64,000 bases of DNA from Pantoea ananatis LMG 2665 (GTDB taxonomy: Bacteria; Pseudomonadota; Gammaproteobacteria; Enterobacterales; Enterobacteriaceae): assembly GCF_000710035.2 (NCBI RefSeq), contig NZ_JMJJ01000009.1, forward strand, positions 62,001-126,000, in the 5' to 3' direction. The translations under genes and the position numbers were made by a program. Each line of letters opens with the position of its first letter. Position 1 is the first letter of the stretch. The notes below the pieces were generated by a model. That model was not told the DNA's origin. It made no database searches and worked only from the letters and a program-made list of their open reading frames with translations. Positions 8,590 through 16,880 of the stretch are shown here, piece by piece.

Positions 8590-9546
8590 ATGTCTACTAT
8601 CAACGATGTATCGCGTCTCGCGGGTGTGTCAAAAGCCACGGTGTCGCGCGTGTTGAGTGGGTCACGCGGTGTAAAAGAAGCCAGCCGCGTTGCGGTATTA
8701 AAAGCGGTGGATGAACTCAGTTATCGTCCAAACGTGATCGCTCAGTCATTACTCAGTCAAACCACCGGCTGTATTGGCGTAATTTGCGCACAGGACAACA
8801 TTAACCAGACCACCGGTTACCTCTATGCGCTGGAAAAACACCTCAGCCAGCACCAAAAACACCTCTTGCTCCGTTTCGCGAACAGCAGGATGGAAGTGAT
8901 GACCTGCCTTGATGAGCTGACCTGTGGGTTGTGTGACGATGTGTTGATTATCGGCGCGCGCTTCCCGCTGAACCTGAATCAAAAAAACGTTATCCTGGTG
9001 GATTGTCTGGAAGCCGGGGACGACGTTAACAGCATTCAGTTCGATCACGCCTTTGCCGCCGAAACCGCCTGCAACTACCTGATAAGCCAAAATCGCCGAC
9101 AGATTGCTCTGATTCATCCTGACAGAATGGGATTTTCCGATCGGGTTCTGTTGGGTTATAAACACGCGCTGGAAAAAAACTTTCTGCCGTTTAACCGCAA
9201 CCTTGTGTTTATGGACGCCACATCCTCCTCGGTAGCACTCCAGGAGTTGCTGAATAACGCGTCCACGCTGAATTTCAGCGCATTGCTGGTAGCGGATGAA
9301 CAACAGGCGCAGAAAGTCATTCCCCAGTTGCAGGCGTTCAACAAAAAGGTTCCCGACGACATTATGGTCTTCAGTCTGGCGGGCTCGTTGAACTTGCCCG
9401 GCATTCCGACTATTCCGGCGATTGAGTACTCGATGGACGCGATGGCAGCGCGCATCGTTAAGGCACTGACTGAACAGACGCGTAGCGTACTGGACTCTTA
9501 TGTCATGCGGGGTGACCTGATTATCCCTGACTTTCGCCAGCGCTGA
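8590..9546 (+). CDS. LacI-family repressor of the beta-glucoside PTS operon
   Basis: A 318-residue LacI/GalR-type regulator. The helix-turn-helix and hinge are at the N-terminus (INDVSRLAGVSKATVSRVLSG, then YRPNVIAQSL), followed by a periplasmic-binding-like sensor domain. The ATG at 8590 has a strong AGGGGAAAAG ribosome site. The gene is divergent from the PTS operon and two matching palindromes lie between them, so repression of the operon and of itself is likely. It resembles AscG-type regulators of aryl-beta-glucoside use. The inducer is presumably the phosphorylated sugar, which is inference. Confidence 0.88.
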   Translation: MSTINDVSRLAGVSKATVSRVLSGSRGVKEASRVAVLKAVDELSYRPNVIAQSLLSQTTGCIGVICAQDNINQTTGYLYALEKHLSQHQKHLLLRFANSRMEVMTCLDELTCGLCDDVLIIGARFPLNLNQKNVILVDCLEAGDDVNSIQFDHAFAAETACNYLISQNRRQIALIHPDRMGFSDRVLLGYKHALEKNFLPFNRNLVFMDATSSSVALQELLNNASTLNFSALLVADEQQAQKVIPQLQAFNKKVPDDIMVFSLAGSLNLPGIPTIPAIEYSMDAMAARIVKALTEQTRSVLDSYVMRGDLIIPDFRQR

Positions 9547-9552
9547 GCGCCC

Positions 9553-10686
9553 TTAGTCCGTTCGCTGCTCTTGTTGCTCAATAATCGCCAGCGCCAGTCC
9601 CGTTGCCGGTGCAAGGTGCGACGTCAGAAAATGTACCTGAGTGTGAGCGGCAATGAATGCCAGCTTGTTGGCCTGGGTTTGATTAAGTACGGCCTGACAA
9701 AATGTTGGGCTGACGCTCCAGGGGCAATCAATGATGATGTTTGCCGGATTGAGCAACAGCATGATCTGGCTGAGCGCGATACCCAGATAGTTTCCCGCCA
9801 GTTGCATCACTTCGTTTACCACGTTAGGCGCGCTGTCGCGGTTGTGCCAGGTCAGCCCCGGCTGACGCTGGGCCAGCTGTTGATTAATGGCAGGTTTACT
9901 GATCATGGCTTCCAGACAACCCTGACGGTTGCAGCTACAGCGAGGCCCGTTCGGCTGGACAGTGAGGTGGCCGGCTTCGCCCGCCGTCCAGCTGTTGCCG
10001 GTAAAAACGACACCGTGCTGTACCAGTGCGCCGCCAATTCCTTCGGCAATTCGTAAATAAAAATGCCCGCTTTCGGCGGGCAAGTTGAGTTGTTGCACAG
10101 ACAGCAGCGCAGCGGCTTTAACGTTATTCATAATGCGAATCGGTAATCTGATCTGTTTACGCAGGTTGCTCGCCAGATCAACGTCCTGCCAGCCCAGATG
10201 GGTAGATAAATGCATCCAGCCCCGTCTGGGATCGACGACGCCAGGAAAGCCCAGCCCGATGCCCAGCAGGCCCGGCCAGGATTCGGTGAGTTTTTCACAT
10301 AAGGCGGTCACCTCCGCTAACAGTGGCGCCGGTCGGCTGGTATCTGTCCGCAGGGTTTGTTCCGCCAAGGGTTGAGAGAAATAATCGCAAACCTGCCAGT
10401 GGATCAGGTTCTTTTCCACCATGATGCCGGCGCTGACCAGCTTTTCCGGACGCAGGGTAATCTGGATTTTAGGGCGACCTGCCGCAGAGACACTGGCTTT
10501 TCCCAGCTCCTGCACGAGATCCTGTTCCAGCAGATCGTCAATAATCTGCGACACGGTATTTTTACTGATTGCCAGGATGTGCGCGAGGTCCTGCCGCGAC
10601 GTGATACGGCGCTGGCGCAGTTGCGCCATGACCCGCTTTTGATTATTCAGCCGCATTAATGCAGGCCCTTTGCCAGTCACTTTCAT
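9553..10686 (-). CDS. ROK-family transcriptional repressor (NagC/Mlc-like)
   Basis: A 377-residue ROK protein with an N-terminal winged helix-turn-helix (RRITSRQDLAHILAISKNTVSQIIDDLLEQDLV) and a C-terminal sugar-kinase-like domain. The zinc-binding motif is intact (CSCNRQGCLEAMIS), as is the GLGFPGVVDPRRG loop. It converges on the LacI gene with a 6-bp gap. No sugar genes follow it, so its target is unknown; the PTS operon, 2-ketogluconate genes or distant loci are all possible. An inverted repeat just upstream (10750-10766) may be its own operator. Confidence 0.85.
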   Translation of the reverse strand: MKVTGKGPALMRLNNQKRVMAQLRQRRITSRQDLAHILAISKNTVSQIIDDLLEQDLVQELGKASVSAAGRPKIQITLRPEKLVSAGIMVEKNLIHWQVCDYFSQPLAEQTLRTDTSRPAPLLAEVTALCEKLTESWPGLLGIGLGFPGVVDPRRGWMHLSTHLGWQDVDLASNLRKQIRLPIRIMNNVKAAALLSVQQLNLPAESGHFYLRIAEGIGGALVQHGVVFTGNSWTAGEAGHLTVQPNGPRCSCNRQGCLEAMISKPAINQQLAQRQPGLTWHNRDSAPNVVNEVMQLAGNYLGIALSQIMLLLNPANIIIDCPWSVSPTFCQAVLNQTQANKLAFIAAHTQVHFLTSHLAPATGLALAIIEQQEQRTD

Positions 10687-10749
10687 GGCGGATTACCCCA
10701 GGTGTGGAAATCGGCAGCAGATTTGCCACCAACGATGAAGTCTTATTAG

Positions 10750-10766
10750 TTTGATGTCTAATCAAA
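10750..10766. promoter_or_regulatory. Possible operator of the ROK repressor
   Basis: TTTGAT and ATCAAA are inverted around a 5-bp centre about 64 bp upstream of the ROK gene start, within an A+T-rich patch. NagC/Mlc sites are also TTT...AAA dyads, so autoregulation is plausible. No experiment is implied. Confidence 0.4.
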
Positions 10767-10878
10767 ACTTAGCATCGTGCAGATAAGCCTGCCAAACGGC
10801 GACGGCCTCAGGGCGAGAGAATTAAGTCAGAAATGGGTGCCAGGCCACAGGATTGTGTAACGGTAAGGTAAAGAGCTG

Positions 10879-10894
10879 GCCCGCGTTCGCGGGC
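10879..10894 (-). terminator. Hairpin downstream of dnaC
   Basis: GCCCGCG and CGCGGGC pair with almost no loop just after the dnaC stop codon. On the minus strand only a weak T-rich stretch follows (CTCTTT), so this is a terminator candidate of modest strength. Confidence 0.4.
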
Positions 10895-10901
10895 AGCCAA
10901 A

Positions 10902-11642
10902 TCAGTATTCATCACCGCGAACGCGGCTACGGTAGCTTTCCCAGTCAAAGCGAACCCACAGGCTATTGCCCAGCCGCATGCGATCCATAACGCGTTCACC
11001 CAGCAGCGCATTCATCCCGGCGTGATCGAGGTTAGACAGCATGCCCGTCGGGCGTTTCGAGGAGGAACGGCGGTCCACAATCTGGTTGATAATCACTTTC
11101 TCGTAGCGCGATTCACTCTGCATACCGATCTCATCGATCACCAGCAAATCAACGCTGCTGAGATCCTGAATCAGCCGTTCTTCCGTAATATTGCTGCTGC
11201 CGCTGAAGGTGCCCTTCATGCTCGACATCAGATCTGCCACCGTAACGATTAGCACGCTCTTGCCACGTAAAATCAGATCGTTACCAATGGCGGCTGCCAG
11301 GTGGTTTTTGCCAGTGCCTGGACGGCCAGAAAAAACAAAGCTGGCAATACTGCCATCAAATTCGGCCGCATACTGGCGAGCCAGTTCCAGCGCTTTGCGT
11401 TGGCCTTCGTTTTCAACCCGATAGTTATCAAACGAGCAGTTGATGTGTAGCTCGCGAATGCCGGAACGGCCCATGATGCGCTGCATTTTCATCGCACGAT
11501 TTTCGCGCACGATAGATTCTGATCGCAGACGGCCCTGTTCCTGATTCCAGGCCAGTAATTCTTCACCGTTTGTGAACTTGGGTCGGGTACCCGCGGGCAT
11601 CATTCGTTTCAGACGGTTAAACAGATCGTTCGGCGTTTTCAT
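10902..11642 (-). CDS. dnaC: DNA helicase loader DnaC
   Basis: A 246-residue AAA+ ATPase, the size of E. coli DnaC. The N-terminal helicase-binding part ([16 protein letters not shown]) is followed by Walker A (SGRPGTGKNHLAAA), Walker B (LLVIDEIG) and the arginine-finger region near the C-terminus. DnaC loads the DnaB helicase ring on single-stranded DNA at oriC and at restarted forks. Its ATG overlaps the dnaT stop codon (TAATG), the conserved dnaT-dnaC arrangement that couples translation. Confidence 0.96.
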   Translation of the reverse strand: MKTPNDLFNRLKRMMPAGTRPKFTNGEELLAWNQEQGRLRSESIVRENRAMKMQRIMGRSGIRELHINCSFDNYRVENEGQRKALELARQYAAEFDGSIASFVFSGRPGTGKNHLAAAIGNDLILRGKSVLIVTVADLMSSMKGTFSGSSNITEERLIQDLSSVDLLVIDEIGMQSESRYEKVIINQIVDRRSSSKRPTGMLSNLDHAGMNALLGERVMDRMRLGNSLWVRFDWESYRSRVRGDEY

Positions 11643-12178
11643 TATTCACCCCGGAAACCATCAGGAATTGTGCTGTCAGGATTTGGCAACTGTGTAATGT
11701 CACGTCTGGGTTGTCCGCCATTGGCCGCCCGATTCATTTGCAGGCTGCGTGCCAGCTTCTGCTGCCACTGCACATGATGAAACAAACGCCCTTCCGCCTG
11801 CCAGTAGGCCACAAAGGCAGCCAGTTCAGCTGGCGTCACCGGTTCGCTTAGTGCAACGCCCCAGATGGCCGCCTGTCGCGTAAAGTCAGCGTCCGGCTGC
11901 CAGCCATCATACATGGCGAATTTACCCACCGGCGTATGCAGCGTAGCAGAAACATCGTCATACAGGCTGTCGTCCAGCGCCACATCACTGGGTTGCTGGG
12001 CGGCGGCCTCAAGTGCCAGTAGCCGCGCGAGGCGCGCTGGCGTAATGGCATACAGTACGGGCGTATAATTTTCCAGCACCGCCAGCGTGCCGTCTTCAGC
12101 CTGCTGCAAGGCGCTGAGCGGATCCTGACGGAAAGCCTCAAGACCAATAAGCGTTGACGTTAAGATTTTGACTGACAT
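11642..12178 (-). CDS. dnaT: Primosomal protein DnaT
   Basis: A 178-residue primosome component that works with PriA, PriB and DnaC in replication restart. I set the start at the ATG at 12178 ([16 protein letters not shown]), which aligns with the E. coli start. A longer open frame continues upstream but lacks similarity. The C-terminal half is strongly conserved ([15 protein letters not shown], then [26 protein letters not shown]), and this is the part that binds single-stranded DNA. Downstream dnaC overlaps by one base. Confidence 0.94.
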   Translation of the reverse strand: MSVKILTSTLIGLEAFRQDPLSALQQAEDGTLAVLENYTPVLYAITPARLARLLALEAAAQQPSDVALDDSLYDDVSATLHTPVGKFAMYDGWQPDADFTRQAAIWGVALSEPVTPAELAAFVAYWQAEGRLFHHVQWQQKLARSLQMNRAANGGQPRRDITQLPNPDSTIPDGFRGE

Positions 12179-12330
12179 GAAAAGACCTGCGGTTAACTTA
12201 CACCGAACACCGGATAAAATTTCCAGTGCAGAAGCGGATATTGTACCTTTTTTAACGCGCGGGATCGCTGAAAAAGCGTTGAGGTTTTCCACCCAACCGG
12301 ATGCGTTCACACAATGGCTGGGCGGACGTG

Positions 12331-12352
12331 GCGTAAGCTGTCTTACGCTTTT
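12331..12352. terminator. Small hairpin with T-run between dnaT and membrane gene
   Basis: GCGTAAG (12331-12337) and CTTACGC (12342-12348) form a 7-bp stem with loop CTGT, followed by TTTT on the plus strand. On the minus strand, the direction of the flanking genes, it lacks a T-run, so any termination there would be weak. Confidence 0.35.
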
Positions 12353-12956
12353 AGCGACGGGTTTGCCACAGATAGCGGAGCCCGGCCAGCCAGCACAGGC
12401 TGTAGCCCAGTAATTCCACGCCTTCTTCGGCCATGTTTTTTACGCCACGATTGTAGTGATCGGGCATCAGGTGAGACCACAGCGTGTTCATCCCAAACAG
12501 TCGGGAAAAAACCAGCACGATCATCAATCCGGCAGCCATAACGGGCCAGCGGTTGTGCCTGAGGAGATCGGCCAGCGCGCTCAGGGTCTGCTTTGGGGTA
12601 CGCATGGCCACCGCTAAACTGCCCAGCGCGATCGCCAGCGCAAACCACATCCAGCTACCATGACGGATGAGATCGAAGAAAAAATCCAGCTCACGAATAA
12701 GCATGCAACTGTAAAAACCGGCAATTAGGGTTAATCCACCGCGTTGTGCAGGCCGATGACGGGCGGCAATAAAAAACAGTGCGGCAAGACTGAATAACAA
12801 CAGTTCCTGCGCGGTTTCGGTAAAAGACGCTTCGTGCAGCGCATTATTCATCCAGACCACATCGATATAGATGGGGCCGATCATGAAGGTGATAAACAGA
12901 GAAGCAAAAAGAAATACGGTGAGCTCACGCCCAATAAGGATGACATTGTTACGCAT
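12351..12956 (-). CDS. Inner-membrane protein of unknown function
   Basis: I do not recognise this 201-residue protein. It has about six hydrophobic stretches (for example [74 protein letters not shown]) and a basic C-terminus, so it should be an integral inner-membrane protein. Conserved-looking polar features are the acidic pair around [14 protein letters not shown], an RELDFFFD motif between helices and [12 protein letters not shown] near the end. It is transcribed toward dnaT, 172 bp away. The ATG lies a few bases after a weak AGGTAA site. The gene is probably real, because the membrane pattern is coherent. Confidence 0.7.
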   Translation of the reverse strand: MRNNVILIGRELTVFLFASLFITFMIGPIYIDVVWMNNALHEASFTETAQELLLFSLAALFFIAARHRPAQRGGLTLIAGFYSCMLIRELDFFFDLIRHGSWMWFALAIALGSLAVAMRTPKQTLSALADLLRHNRWPVMAAGLMIVLVFSRLFGMNTLWSHLMPDHYNRGVKNMAEEGVELLGYSLCWLAGLRYLWQTRR

Positions 12957-13166
12957 GGAGTTACCTGAAAATGACTATCGTTATCATTGTATTTACATTC
13001 GTTATCGCTGCCTTCGCTTTTTATGCGTGATTGGTTCAGCTAAATGCATGAGTGCAGCGGATAACCGAAGCGGCCTCGCAATTTACTGTGACTCGGGTTC
13101 AAATGTTGGAGGATTCCCTCTACTATCGAGGCAATAAACATGGCCTGGCATAAAAGGAAAAACACG

Positions 13167-13727
13167 ATGCAACGATGTGGCTGGGTAACGCAAGATCCTG
13201 TCTATCTGGCGTATCACGACGACGAGTGGGGCAGACCACAGAGGGATAAGCAGGCGCTGTTTGAAATGCTCTGTCTGGAAGGCCAGCAGGCTGGGTTATC
13301 CTGGATTACCGTACTGAAAAAACGCCAAAATTACCGCGCCGCGTTTCACCAGTTTGAACCGCAAACCATTGCGCAGATGGACGATCAGGATATCGCCCAA
13401 CTGATGCAAAACAGCGGCATTATTCGTCATCCCGGAAAAATTGCGGCCATTATTGCTAATGCCCGGGCGATGCTGGCAATGGAAGCAAAAGGGGAGGATT
13501 TTGCCCACTTTGTATGGCAGTTCGTTGATAATCAGCCTGTCGTCAATCATGTTGCCGATTACAAACAAAGCCCCACCACCTCTGCGCAGGCTATCGCGCT
13601 TTCAAAAGCGCTAAAGACCCGTGGTTTTAAATTCATCGGCCCGACAATTTGTTATTCATTTATGCAGGCCTGCGGCCTGATAAACGATCATCAAACCAAC
13701 TGCTTTTGTCATCCTGACAACATTTAA
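13167..13727 (+). CDS. tag: 3-methyladenine DNA glycosylase I
   Basis: A 186-residue base-excision repair enzyme that removes 3-methyladenine from alkylated DNA. The ATG at 13167 (MQRCGWVTQDP) has an AAGGA site 8 bp upstream and matches the E. coli start. The zinc ligands are in place: C4, H17 and, near the C-terminus, the histidine and cysteine of INDHQTNCFCH. E38 in LCLEGQQAGLSW and W46 correspond to the base-recognition residues of E. coli Tag. The neighbour yiaD is also close to tag in E. coli, so local order is conserved. Confidence 0.95.
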   Translation: MQRCGWVTQDPVYLAYHDDEWGRPQRDKQALFEMLCLEGQQAGLSWITVLKKRQNYRAAFHQFEPQTIAQMDDQDIAQLMQNSGIIRHPGKIAAIIANARAMLAMEAKGEDFAHFVWQFVDNQPVVNHVADYKQSPTTSAQAIALSKALKTRGFKFIGPTICYSFMQACGLINDHQTNCFCHPDNI

Positions 13728-13842
13728 CGTCGATCCTTTACAAAATAAGACATTGTCTCAGGATTTTCCTCACTTTTGCGCGGCATAATCAATGCCAACC
13801 GGGGACAAGGTGCCTCGTTGTGATGAATCTAAGGGACAAATA

Positions 13843-14505
13843 ATGCAGAAAAAGTTAATTGCTCTCACCCTGCTGTTGAGCGGTAGTTTGGTGGTATCAG
13901 GTTGTACAACTAATCCTTATACCGGTGAGTCTCAGGCGGGAAAATCCGGTGTAGGCGCAGGTTTGGGCGCATTAGTGGGTGCTGGCGTTGGCGTGCTTTC
14001 CTCTTCGAAGAAAGATCGGGGCAAAGGTGCGTTAATCGGTGCAGCAAGCGGCGCGGCGTTAGGCGGCGGCGTGGGCTATTACATGGATGTTCAGGAAGCG
14101 AAGCTGCGTGACAAAATGAAGGGAACCGGCGTTAGCGTTACGCGTCAGGGCGATAACATCGTGCTGAATATGCCGAACAATGTGACCTTTGATTCCAGTA
14201 GCAGCAGCCTGAAACCGGCGGGCGCTAATACGCTGACCGGCGTCGCTATGGTGCTAAAAGAGTATCCTAAAACCGCCGTGAATGTCGTGGGACACACGGA
14301 CAGCACCGGCTCGCGTGCTTTAAATATGCGTCTGTCGCAGCAGCGTGCAGAGAGTGTGGCCAGCGCGCTGATCGTTCAGGGTGTAGCCGGCAGCCGCTTG
14401 CATACCCAGGGGGCAGGTCCAGACAGTCCAGTTGCAACCAACAGCACTGAAGCCGGTAAGGCACAGAACCGCCGCGTTGAAATCACGCTCAGTCCGTTAA
14501 ATTGA
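13843..14505 (+). CDS. yiaD: OmpA-family outer-membrane lipoprotein YiaD
   Basis: A 220-residue lipoprotein. The lipobox is VVSGC, with lipidation at C20 in the start MQKKLIALTLLLSG. A glycine-rich domain follows (GVGAGLGALVGAGVGVLSSSKKDRGKGALIGAASGAALGGG), probably a membrane-associated hairpin. The C-terminal OmpA-like domain binds peptidoglycan (NVVGHTDSTGSRALNMRLSQQRAESV). YiaD is a multicopy suppressor of BamB defects in E. coli. I chose the ATG at 13843 because the signal peptide begins there; upstream in-frame codons have no similarity. Confidence 0.93.
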   Translation: MQKKLIALTLLLSGSLVVSGCTTNPYTGESQAGKSGVGAGLGALVGAGVGVLSSSKKDRGKGALIGAASGAALGGGVGYYMDVQEAKLRDKMKGTGVSVTRQGDNIVLNMPNNVTFDSSSSSLKPAGANTLTGVAMVLKEYPKTAVNVVGHTDSTGSRALNMRLSQQRAESVASALIVQGVAGSRLHTQGAGPDSPVATNSTEAGKAQNRRVEITLSPLN

Positions 14506-14512
14506 TCATCTC

Positions 14513-14530
14513 GCCCCCGTCGCCGGGGGC
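14513..14530 (+). terminator. GC hairpin after yiaD
   Basis: GCCCCCG and CGGGGGC pair around a TCGC loop 8 bp after the yiaD stop codon. The T-tract is missing, so termination by this hairpin alone is uncertain. Confidence 0.4.
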
Positions 14531-14582
14531 AAAGTCAGACTCGCTGTCCTTTTTTCGACGGCTTTTGGTAATAAAATGGGTA

Positions 14583-14602
14583 AGGTTTCCAGTTGGGAAC
14601 CT
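14583..14602. promoter_or_regulatory. Palindromic operator upstream of LacI gene
   Basis: AGGTTTCCAGTTGGGAACCT is an 20-bp inverted repeat (AGGTT, CCA / TGG, AACCT) 64 bp ahead of a LacI-family gene. Its size and symmetry fit an operator, probably autoregulatory. Confidence 0.55.
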
Positions 14603-14637
14603 GCGCACGGTGCCTGTCAACGCTTTATGCAAGAATG

Positions 14638-14650
14638 GTTCAAATTGAAC
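14638..14650. promoter_or_regulatory. 13-bp palindrome next to LacI start codon
   Basis: GTTCAAATTGAAC is a perfect odd-centre palindrome 15 bp before the ATG of the LacI-family gene. It could be a second operator or bind another regulator. Confidence 0.45.
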
Positions 14651-14665
14651 AATGGATAACGCATC

Positions 14666-15649
14666 ATGTCACTTAAAGCCATTGCGTCAGTACTGGGTCT
14701 CTCCGTTACCACAGTGAGCCGGGCACTCAACGGCTATGAAGATGTGGCAAAGCAAACGCGGCAGCGCGTGGAAGAAGAAGCGCAGCGGCGCGGCTACCGT
14801 CCCAACGTTGCAGCGCGACGGTTGAAAACCGGCCGTGCCAATGCGGTTGGCCTGGTTTATCCAATGACCACACCCGCTTTCAACGATACGCACTTTAACA
14901 AGATATTACTGGCGCTCGATCAGCGTCTTTCCCAACACGATATCGATCTCGTGTTGTTAACAGATAAACCGCATGACGGGCAGCGTTCACTGATTCGCAT
15001 GCTGCGCAGCCGGGCAGTGGATGCCATTGTTGTTACGCACACGTCACCTCATGACGCGCGCCTGCTCAGCCTGCAGCAGAAAGGCGTGAGTTTTCTTACG
15101 CTGGGACGCAGTGATTCAGAGCAGAATCATGCCTGGTTCGATGTTGATAACGCCGCAGGTTCGGCGTTGGCGGTAAAACACTGCCTGGCGCTGGGTATGC
15201 AACGCATCGCCTGGCTCGGAGGCAATACAACCTGCACCTTTGTGCGCGATCGTCGCCAGGGCTACCTCAACGCAATGGATTCCGTGCCGCCCTATGCCAC
15301 GGCGGTGGTTGCGCCGTCGCGCCGGGCGGGCTATCAGCAAACCACAGACTGGCTGGCACAGGGGCTGCAACCTCAGGCCATTATCACCGATTGCAGCGCC
15401 CTGGCGGAAGGCGCGCTCGTGGCCTTACAGCAGGCGGGCCGCCTGGAGGGTGATACTGCTGTTGCCTTAGTGGCATGGGATGGGCTACCGGTCGACGCCA
15501 TTATCGATCATCCGGTTATCGCCATTCGGCAGGCCAGCGAGCAGCAGAGAGGCGAGCAGGTTGCGATGATGGTGATGCGGCTGCTGGAAGGAGCACCGCT
15601 GGCGGAGTTACAAGTACTGTGGCAACCCTGGCTGCAATTTCCCCAGTAA
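14666..15649 (+). CDS. LacI-family transcriptional regulator, target unknown
   Basis: A 327-residue regulator with the LacI helix-turn-helix at the very N-terminus (LKAIASVLGLSVTTVSRALNGYEDVAKQTR) and hinge YRPNVAARRLKTG. The sensor domain contains the usual TCTFVRDRRQGYLNAM and ALVAWDG segments. It lies 68 bp upstream of a second LacI-family gene and ahead of the 2-ketogluconate operon. It may share control of that operon or respond to another sugar; the sequence does not decide this. Two palindromes in its upstream region suggest autoregulation. The ribosome site (GGATAA) is ordinary. Confidence 0.85.
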   Translation: MSLKAIASVLGLSVTTVSRALNGYEDVAKQTRQRVEEEAQRRGYRPNVAARRLKTGRANAVGLVYPMTTPAFNDTHFNKILLALDQRLSQHDIDLVLLTDKPHDGQRSLIRMLRSRAVDAIVVTHTSPHDARLLSLQQKGVSFLTLGRSDSEQNHAWFDVDNAAGSALAVKHCLALGMQRIAWLGGNTTCTFVRDRRQGYLNAMDSVPPYATAVVAPSRRAGYQQTTDWLAQGLQPQAIITDCSALAEGALVALQQAGRLEGDTAVALVAWDGLPVDAIIDHPVIAIRQASEQQRGEQVAMMVMRLLEGAPLAELQVLWQPWLQFPQ

Positions 15650-15717
15650 CGCGAACGTTTTTGCCATGTTGTATGGCTGTGGTAGTCTCGCGGGATGCTT
15701 AATTTGCGGAATACTTT

Positions 15718-16743
15718 ATGAAAATCAGGCCGCCTCGCGCCACTATCAGCGATGTTGCTCATGCGGCAAAAACCGGTAAAACCAGCGTCTCGCGCTATTT
15801 AAACGGCGAGCAACATCTGCTTTCTGCCGATTTAAAAAAGCGCATCGAGCAGGCGATTAGCGATCTTAACTATCGGCCAAGCCAGATGGCACGTGGCCTG
15901 AAACGGGGGCGTACCCGACTCATTGGCCTGATCATCGCCGATATCACCAATCCCTATTCTGTAGACGTCATGTGTGGCATTGAAGCGGCCTGCCGTGAAT
16001 GTGGCTTTACGTTACTGATGTGTAATACCAATAACGAAGTCGATCTGGAGCAACATTACCTGCAATTGCTGAGCAGCTATCAGGTTGAGGGCATTGTCGT
16101 TAACGCCGTTGGCATGCATGAAGCGGTACTGAGCCGACTACAACAGTCTTTACTGCCCATGGTGCTGATCGACCGAAAAATCCCTGATTTCCCCTGCGAT
16201 GTGGTCGGGTTGAATAATGCCGAAGCGGCAGAAACGGCCACAGCCCATCTTATTGACAACGGTTATGAGTCGCTGCTGTTTCTCAGCGAACCCTTAGGCA
16301 GCGTGAATACGCGCCGGGAGCGACTGCAGGCGTTTCGGCAACGTCTTGCTGCACATCCCGCAATCGCCCATGAGAATGCGGAAGTCGCGCTGCACCAGCC
16401 CGGGATAATGGATAAGATTCTGCGCGACTTTCATCAGCGGCACGCGGGAAAACGCTGTGCGGTAATGGTAGCCAATGGCGCCCTGACCTTGCAGGTGGCT
16501 CATTCTCTGCAGCGTCTTGCCCTGCGCTGGGGTAGAGATATTGGCCTGTTAGGGTTTGACGAGCTCGAATGGGCTGCGTTGGCTGGCGTCGGTATTACCA
16601 CCTTAAAGCAGCCCACCTGGCAAATCGGTTATCGCGCGCTCGAACGTCTTATATCCCGTATTGAGGGGCACGACCATCCACCTTGTGAACAGGTTTTTTC
16701 AGGCGAACTCATCGTGCGCGGTTCCAGCCAACGCCTCGGCTGA
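15718..16743 (+). CDS. LacI-family regulator, PtxS-like, of 2-ketogluconate operon
   Basis: A 341-residue LacI-type protein with helix-turn-helix TISDVAHAAKTGKTSVSRYLNGEQHLL and hinge YRPSQMARGLKRGRTRLIG. The sensor domain has IADITNPYSVDVMCGIEAAC at its start. It sits 137 bp upstream of kguE in the same direction, and the gap holds a palindrome (TGGAACCGGTTCCA) close to the known PtxS operator of Pseudomonas, TGAAACCGGTTTCA. I therefore infer that it represses kguEKT-ghrB and is released by 2-ketogluconate. The symbol ptxS is not assigned because orthology was not tested. Confidence 0.83.
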   Translation: MKIRPPRATISDVAHAAKTGKTSVSRYLNGEQHLLSADLKKRIEQAISDLNYRPSQMARGLKRGRTRLIGLIIADITNPYSVDVMCGIEAACRECGFTLLMCNTNNEVDLEQHYLQLLSSYQVEGIVVNAVGMHEAVLSRLQQSLLPMVLIDRKIPDFPCDVVGLNNAEAAETATAHLIDNGYESLLFLSEPLGSVNTRRERLQAFRQRLAAHPAIAHENAEVALHQPGIMDKILRDFHQRHAGKRCAVMVANGALTLQVAHSLQRLALRWGRDIGLLGFDELEWAALAGVGITTLKQPTWQIGYRALERLISRIEGHDHPPCEQVFSGELIVRGSSQRLG

Positions 16744-16818
16744 TTTTCAGACTCTTCCCTTCGATTACGTGCTCGCTTCGTGAGCACGATCATACTTCCG
16801 CATTTTGCTACTTTGCTT

Positions 16819-16832
16819 TGGAACCGGTTCCA
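16819..16832. promoter_or_regulatory. PtxS-like operator of the kgu operon
   Basis: TGGAACCGGTTCCA is a perfect 14-bp palindrome 49 bp upstream of the kguE start. It differs from the Pseudomonas PtxS site only at one symmetric position (G for A, C for T). It is the best candidate for operon control. Confidence 0.75.
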
Positions 16833-16880
16833 TTTAACGTTTTTATAACGTTAATGCAGATTTTCACATCAGGAGTCGTA

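Noticed and set aside
12871..13137. 88-codon plus-strand frame upstream of tag
   Set aside because: It runs antisense through the start of the membrane-protein gene and has no ribosome site or recognisable domain.
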